From contig JAIRYY010000312.1 of assembly GCA_031267485.1 (NCBI GenBank), positions 1 to 8,992 on the forward strand: a stretch of 8,992 bases of DNA. Reading direction: 5' to 3'. Position 1 is the stretch's first letter; each line of letters begins with the position of its first letter. The notes below the pieces were generated by a model. That model was not told the DNA's origin and did no database searches. It worked only from the letters and a program-made list of their open reading frames with translations. Position numbers and translations under genes: made by a program. This document shows, one piece after another, positions 1 through 5,937 of the stretch. This stretch comes from Tannerella sp. Its GTDB lineage: Bacteria; Bacteroidota; Bacteroidia; Bacteroidales; Tannerellaceae.

Positions 1-2694
1 GTGGGGCATCCGCTCGGATATATCGCTTCCGATATTTACTCGCGTTTCAAACGTTTGCAGGGTTTTAACGTACTGCATCCCATGGGATACGATGCATACG
101 GGCTGCCGGCCGAACAGTATGCCATACAGACCGGTCAGCATCCGGCCGTTACGACGGCAAAGAACATCGACCGCTATCGCGAACAGATGGATAAAATAGG
201 CTTCTGCTATGACTGGAGCCGCGAAATACGCACTTCGGAACCGGAATATTACCACTGGACGCAATGGGCTTTTATCAAAATGTTCAACAGCTATTACTGC
301 TACGATTTGCAGCAGGCGCGTCCCATTGAAGAGCTTGTCGACGCGTTCGGGCAGATTGGCGCCGGGAAGCTGAATGTCGCCTGCAGCCGCGAACTTTCGT
401 TTACGGCCGGCGAATGGAACGCAAAAAGCGAAAAGGAAAAGCAGGAAATATTGCTCAACTACCGGATTGCCTATCTGGGCGACACGATGGTGAACTGGTG
501 CCCGGCCCTGGGCACGGTGCTGGCGAACGACGAGGTTGTCAACGGCGTCTCCGAACGCGGCGGTCATCCCGTGGAACAGAAGATGATGCGACAGTGGTGC
601 CTGCGCGTGTCGGCTTATGCGCAACGCCTGCTGGACGGACTTGACACAATCGACTGGACTGATTCGCTGAAAGAGACGCAACGGAACTGGATTGGCCGTT
701 CCGAGGGCGCTGAAATGACATTTAATGTGAAAGATTCCGATATGGGAATCGAAATATTTACGACGCGCGCGGATACGATTTTCGGCGTTACGTTCATGGT
801 TCTTGCGCCCGAAAGCAGTTATGTGCGCACCCTGACCCAACCGGAGCAGGCGGCCGAAGTGGCCGGATATCTGGAAGCGACGAAGAAGAAAACGGAACGC
901 GAACGCCAGGCGGACAAACGGATAACCGGCGTCTTTACCGGCTCATACGCCGTTAATCCGCTTACAAACGAGGCGATTCCCGTGTGGATAAGCGATTATG
1001 TGCTTGCCGGCTACGGGACGGGGGCAATCATGGCCGTACCGGCGCACGACAGCCGCGACTATGCGTTTGCCAGGCATTTCGGACTGCCGGTCATTCCGCT
1101 TATCGAAGGATGCGACGTCTCCGAGGCAAGTTTTGACGCCAAGGAGGGACGGATGATTAATTCGCCGCGCGCGGAAAATCAAATGGAGGACGGCCTGGTA
1201 CTGAACGGACTGGATGTGCCGGACGCGATTGCAAAGACAAAGACTTACATTGAGGAAAAAAGGCTTGGACGCATCAAGGTCAATTACCGCCTGCGCGATG
1301 CGACTTTCAGCCGGCAACGTTACTGGGGCGAACCGTTCCCCATTTACTACGATGCGGACGGCCTGCCCCGACCGCTGCCGCTGGAATGTCTGCCGCTGGA
1401 GCTCCCGGAGGTTGACAAGTTCCTGCCGACCGAAACCGGCGAACCGCCTCTTGGCCGCGCCGACAAATGGGCGTGGGATACGGTCGGCGGGAAAATCACG
1501 GATACTTCGAGAATCGACGGCAAAACAATCTTCCCGCTTGAACTGAACACGATGCCGGGTTTTGCCGGGTCTTCCGCCTATTATATCCGCTACGAGGACC
1601 CGCGCAACGACACGGGTCTGGTCGACAGGGAAGCTAACGGGTACTGGCGCAATGTAGACCTGTATCTCGGCGGCACCGAACATGCGACGGGACACCTTAT
1701 CTACAGTCGCTTCTGGAACAAGTTCCTCTATGACCTGGGTGTCGTGCGCGACGACGAGCCGTTTAAGAAACTGATAAACCAGGGAATGATTCAGGGGCGT
1801 TCCAACTTCGTATACCGGATAAACGGGACGAACCGGTTTGTTTCCCTGAACCTGAAAGAAGAGTATGACGTTACGCCGCTGCATGTCGACGTGAATATCG
1901 TAAGCAACGACGTCCTGGACACCGGGCAATTCAGGAAATGGAGACCGGAATTTGCCGATGCGGAATTTATTTGCGAAGACGGGAAATACATCTGCGGATG
2001 GGCTGTCGAAAAGATGTCGAAGTCGATGTTCAACGTCGTGAACCCCGACCTGATCGTCGAGAAGTTCGGAGCTGACACGCTGCGCATGTACGAGATGTTC
2101 CTCGGCCCGCTGGAGCAGTCCAAGCCCTGGGACACGAACGGCATAGACGGCGTTCACCGTTTTCTGAAAAAGCTGTGGAACCTGTTCTTCGACAGCAGGG
2201 GGGACTGGGCGGTTACCTGCGAAGAACCGACCGCGGACGAACTTAAATCCCTGCATAAACTGATAAGGAAAGTCACGTTCGATATTGATCATTTCTCGTT
2301 CAACACATCGGTAAGCGCGTTCATGATATGCGTGAATGAACTTACAGGCCTGAAATGCAGAAAACGTGCAATACTTGAAAACCTGCTTATCGTACTTGCG
2401 CCTTTCGCTCCGCATGTCGCGGAAGAGTTGTGGCATGCGTCAGGCCACGGGACGACCATATTTGATGCGGAATGGCTCGCGCACGACGAAAAATATCTGA
2501 TAGAAAGCACGGTTACATACGCGGTTTCGTTCAACGGCAAGACACGTTTTAGCCTTGAGTTACCTGCCGGCATGCCGGGAAAGGATATAGAAAACGCCGT
2601 GCTGGAACACGAGAACTCCCTGAAATGGACGGACGGGAAAGCGCCCCGGAAAGTGATCGTCGTTCCCGGGAAAATCGTGAATATCGTCATTTAA
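1..2694 (+). CDS. leuS: Leucyl-tRNA synthetase, 5'-truncated by window edge
   Basis: Class Ia aminoacyl-tRNA synthetase that charges tRNA-Leu in the cytoplasm and hydrolyses mischarged products. The first visible codons read V-G-H-P-L-G-Y. This is the end of the HIGH signature (H-V-G-H), so the GTG at position 1 is an internal valine and not a start. From the Bacteroidales family form I estimate about 48 missing N-terminal residues. Visible landmarks, in visible-residue numbering, are: the CP1 editing domain with TTRADTIFG at 254-262 (T259 matches the specificity threonine of E. coli LeuRS) and [15 protein letters not shown] at 339-353 (D350 and D353 match the conserved editing aspartates); the KMSKS loop at 671-675; an anticodon-binding helical region after about 720; and a C-terminal domain ending GKIVNIVI just before TAA. 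The 897 visible residues plus about 48 fit the usual ~945. There is no frameshift. The next gene begins 75 bases downstream with no obvious terminator between them. Confidence 0.97.
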   Translation: MGHPLGYIASDIYSRFKRLQGFNVLHPMGYDAYGLPAEQYAIQTGQHPAVTTAKNIDRYREQMDKIGFCYDWSREIRTSEPEYYHWTQWAFIKMFNSYYCYDLQQARPIEELVDAFGQIGAGKLNVACSRELSFTAGEWNAKSEKEKQEILLNYRIAYLGDTMVNWCPALGTVLANDEVVNGVSERGGHPVEQKMMRQWCLRVSAYAQRLLDGLDTIDWTDSLKETQRNWIGRSEGAEMTFNVKDSDMGIEIFTTRADTIFGVTFMVLAPESSYVRTLTQPEQAAEVAGYLEATKKKTERERQADKRITGVFTGSYAVNPLTNEAIPVWISDYVLAGYGTGAIMAVPAHDSRDYAFARHFGLPVIPLIEGCDVSEASFDAKEGRMINSPRAENQMEDGLVLNGLDVPDAIAKTKTYIEEKRLGRIKVNYRLRDATFSRQRYWGEPFPIYYDADGLPRPLPLECLPLELPEVDKFLPTETGEPPLGRADKWAWDTVGGKITDTSRIDGKTIFPLELNTMPGFAGSSAYYIRYEDPRNDTGLVDREANGYWRNVDLYLGGTEHATGHLIYSRFWNKFLYDLGVVRDDEPFKKLINQGMIQGRSNFVYRINGTNRFVSLNLKEEYDVTPLHVDVNIVSNDVLDTGQFRKWRPEFADAEFICEDGKYICGWAVEKMSKSMFNVVNPDLIVEKFGADTLRMYEMFLGPLEQSKPWDTNGIDGVHRFLKKLWNLFFDSRGDWAVTCEEPTADELKSLHKLIRKVTFDIDHFSFNTSVSAFMICVNELTGLKCRKRAILENLLIVLAPFAPHVAEELWHASGHGTTIFDAEWLAHDEKYLIESTVTYAVSFNGKTRFSLELPAGMPGKDIENAVLEHENSLKWTDGKAPRKVIVVPGKIVNIVI

Positions 2695-2769
2695 CGGGCT
2701 GAGGATTACCGGCCGGAACAAAATCGGATTCTTCGGATATTTATTGACTGAAACAGACATAATGCTATT

Positions 2770-3642
2770 ATGAAAAAATCTTTCGCAAAGATATATCATC
2801 CCATAAGGGATTATATCATGATATTTTTGGGGACTGCCACTTACGCTTTCGGCTTCAACGGTTTTATCCTCTCGAATGAGATTGTGCCCGGAGGGCTCAC
2901 CGGCATAGGGTCGCTGATTTTTTACGTGACAAAAATCCCGGTGTCCGTAAGTTACGCGCTCGTCAACGTGATTTTGCTGTTTTTTGCATATAAGATACTT
3001 GGACGCCGTTTTATCATCAATTCCCTGTTCGGCATCGTTTCGCTCACGTTTTCGCTCACGTTTTTCGAGTGGCTGCTCGGCGGCAAATCGCTCGTGACGG
3101 GCGAACCGTTCATGTCTATCCTTATCGGAGGCGCCTTGTGCGGCGCCGGACTTGGCGTTATCTTTTCGGCAAACGGCAGTACGGGAGGTACCGATATCGT
3201 GGGCGCGGTTATGAACAAATACAGGAATATCTCCATCGGGCGGGCGCTGCTGTACTGCGACTTTGTGATTATCGCCTGTTCTTACCTGGTTTTTCGGGAT
3301 ATTGACAAGATTGTTTTCGGATACGTGGCGATGTTTACGGAAATGTACATACTCGACCGCGTTCTGAACGCGAACAACCAGTCTGTCCAGTTCCTTATTT
3401 TCTCGCAGAAGTATCAGGAGATTGCCGACTGCATCCTGAAAGACCTTGGCCGCGGATGTACTATTCTGAACGGGGAGGGCGGATTTTCAAAACAGCCGGT
3501 AAGGGTCGTGGTTCTGCTGGCAAAGAAACGGGAAAGCGCCATGATCTTCCGCCTGATAAAGAACATCGACCGGGAGGCTTTCATCTCGCAAAGCAATGTG
3601 CAGGGTGTATACGGGGAGGGGTTTGACCGGATAAAAGCGTGA
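2770..3642 (+). CDS. YitT family membrane protein (DUF161 + DUF2179)
   Basis: A 290-residue inner-membrane protein of the YitT family. Its physiological substrate is unknown. The N-terminal ~200 residues hold about five to six hydrophobic segments (roughly 14-34, 45-75, 81-102, 114-134, 156-176 and 180-196). Family-type glycine motifs are PGGLTG at 40-45 and GSTGGTDI at 136-143. The soluble C-terminal part from about 205 matches DUF2179: LGRGCTILNGEGGFS around 226-240, a VRVVVLL strand at 244-250, and VQGVYGEGF at 277-285. That domain is thought to bind a ligand, but this is not established. Length is typical. The ATG at 2770 gives a standard start, M-K-K followed by the first membrane segment. 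A three-codon open frame, ATG CTA TTA TGA at 2762-2773, ends across this start; it could be chance. Immediately after the TGA a heptamer repeat array begins, leaving no room for a conventional terminator. Confidence 0.93.
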   Translation: MKKSFAKIYHPIRDYIMIFLGTATYAFGFNGFILSNEIVPGGLTGIGSLIFYVTKIPVSVSYALVNVILLFFAYKILGRRFIINSLFGIVSLTFSLTFFEWLLGGKSLVTGEPFMSILIGGALCGAGLGVIFSANGSTGGTDIVGAVMNKYRNISIGRALLYCDFVIIACSYLVFRDIDKIVFGYVAMFTEMYILDRVLNANNQSVQFLIFSQKYQEIADCILKDLGRGCTILNGEGGFSKQPVRVVVLLAKKRESAMIFRLIKNIDREAFISQSNVQGVYGEGFDRIKA

Positions 3643-3826
3643 ATTAGTGGTTAGTTCAATTAGTGATTAGTGATTAGTGATTAGTGATTAGTGATTAGTG
3701 GTTAGTGATTAATGATTAATGATTAATGATTAATGATTAATGATTAGTGATTAGTGATTAGTGATTAATGATTAGTGACCGGTAGGGGCGCCCCTTGCGG
3801 GCGCCCATTAATGATTGGTGATTAGG
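3642..3826. repeat. Heptamer tandem array (GATTAGT/GATTAAT)
   Basis: The array starts on the last base of the yitT stop codon. Two units (AATTAGT, GGTTAGT, 3642-3655) are followed by TC. Then come 17 consecutive 7-bp units with no length change from 3658 to 3776. The variants are in blocks: GATTAGT x5 (3665-3699), GGTTAGT, GATTAAT x5 (3707-3741), GATTAGT x3 (3742-3762), GATTAAT, GATTAGT. A GC-rich hairpin segment interrupts the array at 3777-3805. Three degenerate units follow (CATTAAT, GATTGGT, GATTAGG, 3806-3826). The block structure points to growth by slippage or unequal exchange. It resembles the short tandem heptanucleotide repeats known from cyanobacteria. No function is evident. Confidence 0.95.
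3786..3806. repeat. GC-rich hairpin inserted in the heptamer array
   Basis: Arms GGGCGCCC at 3786-3793 and 3799-3806 pair perfectly (8 bp) around the loop CTTGC. Each arm is also a palindrome by itself. The element sits in an AT-rich array and resembles a small dispersed hairpin (TAGGGGCG...TTGCGGGCGCCC) that I recognise from other bacterial genomes. It has no following T-run, so a Rho-independent terminator reading is weak, although it is the strongest GC hairpin downstream of yitT. Confidence 0.8.
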
Positions 3827-3860
3827 AGTTAAGTACCGGATTGAAATCAGTTTATATTAT

Positions 3861-3913
3861 CCACAGATTACACAGATTTTTTACCTGTCTGTGTAAATCC
3901 GTGTAATCTGTGG
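3861..3913. repeat. Inverted repeat, CAGATTACAC family, copy 1
   Basis: A perfect 13-bp inverted repeat: CCACAGATTACAC at 3861-3873 pairs with GTGTAATCTGTGG at 3901-3913. A nested 6-bp pair lies inside it (CACAGA 3871-3876 with TCTGTG 3889-3894). The motif resembles a dispersed intergenic repeat of Bacteroidota genomes. It could act as a weak transcription stop for yitT, but the following sequence has no clear T-tract. Confidence 0.85.
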
Positions 3914-4006
3914 ACAGAATAATTAAAACTATTTAGTGTTCTGTACTTATCTAAAAATAATTATATCATTTCTTTTCATGCGGGGCAATCTGAAAAGCCG
4001 AGTCTC

Positions 4007-4048
4007 CGTCATTGCGACTGCGAGGTACGAAGCAGGAAGCAATCCTGG
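4007..4048 (+). repeat. Dispersed repeat CGTCATTGCGA...GAAGCAATCC, copy 1
   Basis: CGTCATTGCGA at 4007-4017 is followed after a short imperfect spacer by GAAGCAATCCTGG at 4036-4048. This is the same two-part element found again near 4476-4565 and 4806-4841. This copy has a longer middle segment with an internal partial duplication (CGACTGCGAGG and CGAAGCAGGAAGC). Confidence 0.8.
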
Positions 4049-4216
4049 CCGTCGGCAGCAGTCAGGCAGGCCGCCATCACCGTTGCCTGTCCGTACAGTT
4101 TCCCGTGTGTCTGTCCCGCCCGGTCTCTGATTGAACTCATTTCCTTTGCGTAGATAAATTGCTTATTTAAAGATAAATAAATACCATTCAGATAAATTTT
4201 CCCGTTCCCCGCAGCC

Positions 4217-4426
4217 CATTTTGGGTCATTCCTAACGGAGTTTGGGTCATTCCTAATGGAGTTTTGGTCGTTCCTAATGGAGTTTGGGTCGTTCCTAATG
4301 GAGTTTGGGTCATTCCTAATGGAGTTTGGGTCGTTCCGAACGGAGTTTTGGTCGTTCCTAATGGAGTTTTGGTCGTTCCTAATTGAGTTTTGGTCATTCC
4401 TAATTGAGTTTGGAACGTTCCGAATC
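4217..4426. repeat. 21-bp minisatellite, ten units
   Basis: Ten consecutive 21-bp units with no length change. The consensus is GAGTTTGGGTC(A/G)TTCCTAATG, with GAG at 4238, 4259, 4280, 4301, 4322, 4343, 4364, 4385 and 4406. The first unit is degenerate and the last fades into TCGGGC. Variation is limited to a few positions: TTTGGGTC versus TTTTGGTC, CATTCC versus CGTTCC, and AATG versus AACG or AATT. Each unit carries short arms CATT/AATG. Because 21 is a multiple of 3, frames stay open on both strands (heptapeptides MEFGSFL-like on +, TPLGTTQ-like on -). I see no start context, domain or codon-position bias that would support either as a protein. Confidence 0.95.
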
Positions 4427-4475
4427 GGGCGCCGAATCCGGGAAAAACATTTTTTCGGATCTGTTAAACCTGCCC

Positions 4476-4565
4476 CGTCACCAGCGAACGCAGTGAAGCA
4501 ATCCAGATGCAGGCCGTGTAGCCCTGTCGCCTGTGCCTGGATTGCTTCGTGCCTCGCAATGACGG
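4476..4565. repeat. Dispersed repeat CGTCATTGCGAGG family, inverted pair (copies 2 and 3)
   Basis: A degenerate forward copy (CGTCA at 4476-4480, GAAGCAATCCAG at 4495-4506) faces a good reverse copy. The reverse complement of 4536-4565 reads CCGTCATTGCGAGG, then CACGAAGCAATCCAGG. The GAAGCAATCCAG arms (4495-4506 and 4537-4548) are a perfect 12-bp inverted repeat separated by 30 bases, so the pair could fold as one large hairpin. Confidence 0.85.
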
Positions 4566-4713
4566 AGCCTGTTCCGGCAGTACATTCAACAGCGCCTCAA
4601 AAAAACAAAAGAACCTCAATAGCCAGGGACGGATTTATCTTTCGGCAAAACCTCATTTATGTAACGTGAAATAAATAAAATATAATGGCTATAAGCAAAT
4701 TGAAGTACACGAT

Positions 4714-4747
4714 TTGTTCCGGAGGGGACAAAATGTTGGTAGAGACG
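4714..4747 (+). repeat. TTGTYCCGGAGGGG element, copy 1
   Basis: A 34-base element beginning TTGTTCCGGAGGGGAC and running through ATGTTGGTAGAGACG. It matches 4987-5020 at 25 of 34 positions with no gaps. Its front part can form a stem (TTTGTTCC 4713-4720 with GGGACAAA 4725-4732, one G-U pair, loop GGAG). Its end overlaps the 28-bp palindrome at 4739. Confidence 0.7.
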
Positions 4748-4766
4748 GGGCGCGCCCCGTCTCTAC
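4739..4766. repeat. Perfect 28-bp palindrome (GTAGAGACG family), copy 1
   Basis: Each 14-base half reads GTAGAGACGGGGCG towards the centre, giving a perfect uninterrupted palindrome centred on GGCGCGCC. A related copy lies at 4903-4930. Palindromes starting GTAGAGACG and ending CGTCTCTAC are a dispersed intergenic family that I recognise from several bacterial phyla. No adjacent coding sequence is tied to it. Confidence 0.9.
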
Positions 4767-4805
4767 GGCGCAACCCCCGCCGTCCGCACCGGCATCTCCT
4801 CTCCC

Positions 4806-4841
4806 CGTCATTACGAGGAACGAAGCAATCCAGGCGCAGGC
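4806..4841 (+). repeat. Dispersed repeat CGTCATTGCGAGG family, copy 4
   Basis: CGTCATTACGAGGAACGAAG followed by CAATCCAGGCGCAGGC. It matches the reverse copy at 4536-4565, and the similarity continues past CAATCCAGG into CRCAGGCG, so the element is at least about 36 bases long. It lies between the two 28-bp palindromes. Confidence 0.85.
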
Positions 4842-4902
4842 GGATACCCTGCACGTTTATGTGCATGCGTTTGCAAATATAACGCCTTGGCATTGCATTA
4901 CC

Positions 4903-4930
4903 GTGGAGACGTGGCGCGCCGCGTCTCTAC
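4903..4930. repeat. 28-bp palindrome (GTAGAGACG family), copy 2
   Basis: The left half GTGGAGACGTGGCG and right half CGCCGCGTCTCTAC pair along all 14 positions if transcribed from the + strand. The two non-Watson-Crick positions become G-U pairs. The centre is again GGCGCGCC, as in 4739-4766, but the flanking stem bases differ between the two copies. Confidence 0.85.
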
Positions 4931-4986
4931 AACATGCAACGTACAACGTACGCGCCGGCAGGAACAGAACAATTTCCGTACGGATA

Positions 4987-5020
4987 TTGTCCCGGAGGGG
5001 GCTATATGTCAGCAGAAACA
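4987..5020 (+). repeat. TTGTYCCGGAGGGG element, copy 2
   Basis: TTGTCCCGGAGGGGGC followed by TATATGTCAGCAGAAACA. It is the ungapped counterpart of 4714-4747 (25 of 34 identical). Just downstream, TCCCGTTAGGGA (around 5044-5055) forms a small 4-bp hairpin that may belong to the same element. Confidence 0.65.
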
Positions 5021-5096
5021 TTTCCGGCGACGTTTATATCCCGTCCCGTTAGGGAGAAAGCTCACATGTTTCCGGAATACCCAGGCAGGGCCTGTA

Positions 5097-5140
5097 CCGT
5101 GTAATCTGTGAACAGATTATTTTGTCCGCAGATTACACGG
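5097..5140. repeat. Inverted repeat, CAGATTACAC family, copy 2
   Basis: A perfect 12-bp inverted repeat: CCGTGTAATCTG at 5097-5108 pairs with CAGATTACACGG at 5129-5140. The arms are in the opposite order to copy 1 at 3861-3913. The left arm with its flank (5099-5122) matches 3901-3924 at 21 of 24 positions as a direct repeat. Read in one frame, this element encodes the peptide [15 protein letters not shown], which forms a false N-terminal extension in front of RdgB. Confidence 0.85.
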
Positions 5141-5308
5141 ATTTTCACGGATGATAAGAGTCTGCGAACACATTATGTTCCACTTTATCCAAAACTCAGG
5201 TTACATGATTATCCTATGTTCCGCTTTCTGCTTTTAATTTTTAATTCATCAGCCTTGCGGACAATTTTAATTATTTTTCTGCGTTATAAACTGAAAATGA
5301 AAAATTGG

Positions 5309-5932
5309 ATGAAAACGATTGTTTTTGCGACAAATAATGCTCATAAGCTGGAAGAAGTACGCGCTATTGTTCCGGAGGGGATGCGTGTCGTCAGCCTGCC
5401 GGAAATCGGCTGTCACGACGAGATTCCCGAAACGGCTTCCACGCTTGAGGGCAACGCTTTGCAAAAAGCCCGTTACGTGAAGGAGCATTTCGGATACGAC
5501 TGCTTTGCGGACGATACCGGCCTTGAGGTAGAGGCGCTTGGCGGCGAACCGGGAGTGCGTTCCGCGCGTTACGCCGGCGACGGACACGATTCGGACGCCA
5601 ACATGGAGAAACTGCTCCGTGCGCTCGATGGCGAACAAAACAGGAAAGCGCGCTTCCGTACCGTAATAGCGCTGATCATAAACGGACAGGAACTTTTTTT
5701 CGAGGGGACTGTCAACGGGCGAATCATCACGGAAAAACGCGGCAAAACGGGTTTTGGCTACGATCCGGTCTTCATGCCGGACGGGGTCGACGAAACGTTC
5801 GCGGAACTGGGGGCGGACATAAAAAATAAAATAAGCCACAGAGCCATTGCCGCCGGCAGGCTCTCCGGGTGGCTGGCCCGGTATGCGGAGACGGCGGCAA
5901 CCGGCGGCAGTCAGGATTCTTCATCAATATAA
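5309..5932 (+). CDS. rdgB: RdgB/HAM1 family dITP/XTP pyrophosphatase
   Basis: A 207-residue cytoplasmic Mg-dependent enzyme that hydrolyses non-canonical purine triphosphates (dITP, ITP, XTP) to monophosphate and pyrophosphate, keeping them out of DNA and RNA. Family motifs are all present: the nucleotide-binding start VFATNNAHK at 5-13, [10 protein letters not shown] at 41-50, ADDTGLEV at 67-74 (D69 corresponds to the catalytic Asp69 of E. coli RdgB), SARYAG at 85-90, GFGYDP at 148-153 and the base-recognition SHR at 176-178. I chose the ATG at 5309 because the family begins M-K-(x)-I-V-F-A-T-N-N. The in-frame ATG at 5297 would add only MKNW. The frame stays open up to 5108, but that part is repeat-derived and not conserved. 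The tail after about residue 187 is some 15-20 residues longer than usual. The porZ start follows after five bases, suggesting co-transcription. Confidence 0.95.
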   Translation: MKTIVFATNNAHKLEEVRAIVPEGMRVVSLPEIGCHDEIPETASTLEGNALQKARYVKEHFGYDCFADDTGLEVEALGGEPGVRSARYAGDGHDSDANMEKLLRALDGEQNRKARFRTVIALIINGQELFFEGTVNGRIITEKRGKTGFGYDPVFMPDGVDETFAELGADIKNKISHRAIAAGRLSGWLARYAETAATGGSQDSSSI

Positions 5933-5937
5933 GCATC

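Larger units (their letters stand above)
3643..5308. other. 1.67-kb gene-free repeat island
   Basis: I find no credible protein gene, tRNA or rRNA in this gap. The open frames that cross it are explained by repeats. Those at 4256-4669 (+) and 4188-4397 (-) are heptapeptide translations of a 21-bp minisatellite. Those at 4685-5111 pass through palindromes and dispersed repeats. None has a recognisable domain. Dispersed elements are interspersed with AT-rich filler, for example 3920-3970, 4150-4200 and 4660-4700. I looked for a Bacteroidota-type promoter (TTTG about 20 bases before TAnnTTTG) ahead of rdgB and found only poor matches. A promoter for rdgB-porZ probably lies in the last ~150 bases, but I cannot place it. 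Confidence 0.85.

Noticed and set aside
943..2436. Long 497-codon open frame on the minus strand inside leuS
   Set aside because: It lies opposite a fully conserved leuS. The composition is a shadow of the leuS codons, and the translation shows no recognisable domain.
3642..3826. Possible CRISPR array or origin iterons
   Set aside because: Units are 7 bp and contiguous with no spacers, so it is not CRISPR. There is no replication initiator gene, DnaA box cluster or plasmid function nearby to support an origin.
3861..3913. Rho-independent terminator for yitT
   Set aside because: The inverted repeat is over 200 bases downstream, has a long loop, is not GC-rich and has no T-run. It belongs to a repeat family seen again at 5097-5140.
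4188..4397. Reverse open frame with TPLGTTQ-type repeats
   Set aside because: Same minisatellite read on the other strand. It is open because the period is divisible by three.
4256..4669. Forward open frame with MEFGSFL-type heptapeptide repeats
   Set aside because: It is a translation of the 21-bp minisatellite plus a dispersed repeat pair. There is no domain, no start context, and the opposite strand is equally open.
5224..5308. Promoter for rdgB-porZ of the TTTG / TAnnTTTG type
   Set aside because: The best candidates (CTTG at 5254 with TATTTTTC at 5272) have only about 14 bases between boxes and poor matches, so I do not call one.
3643..5308. tRNA or other structured RNA gene in the large gap
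   Set aside because: I saw no T-loop/acceptor pattern or known riboswitch core. All strong hairpins belong to repeat families.
5869..5937. Upstream start for porZ overlapping rdgB
   Set aside because: The extension is not signal-like and is read out of frame from rdgB codons. The ATG at 5938 immediately precedes a proper signal peptide.
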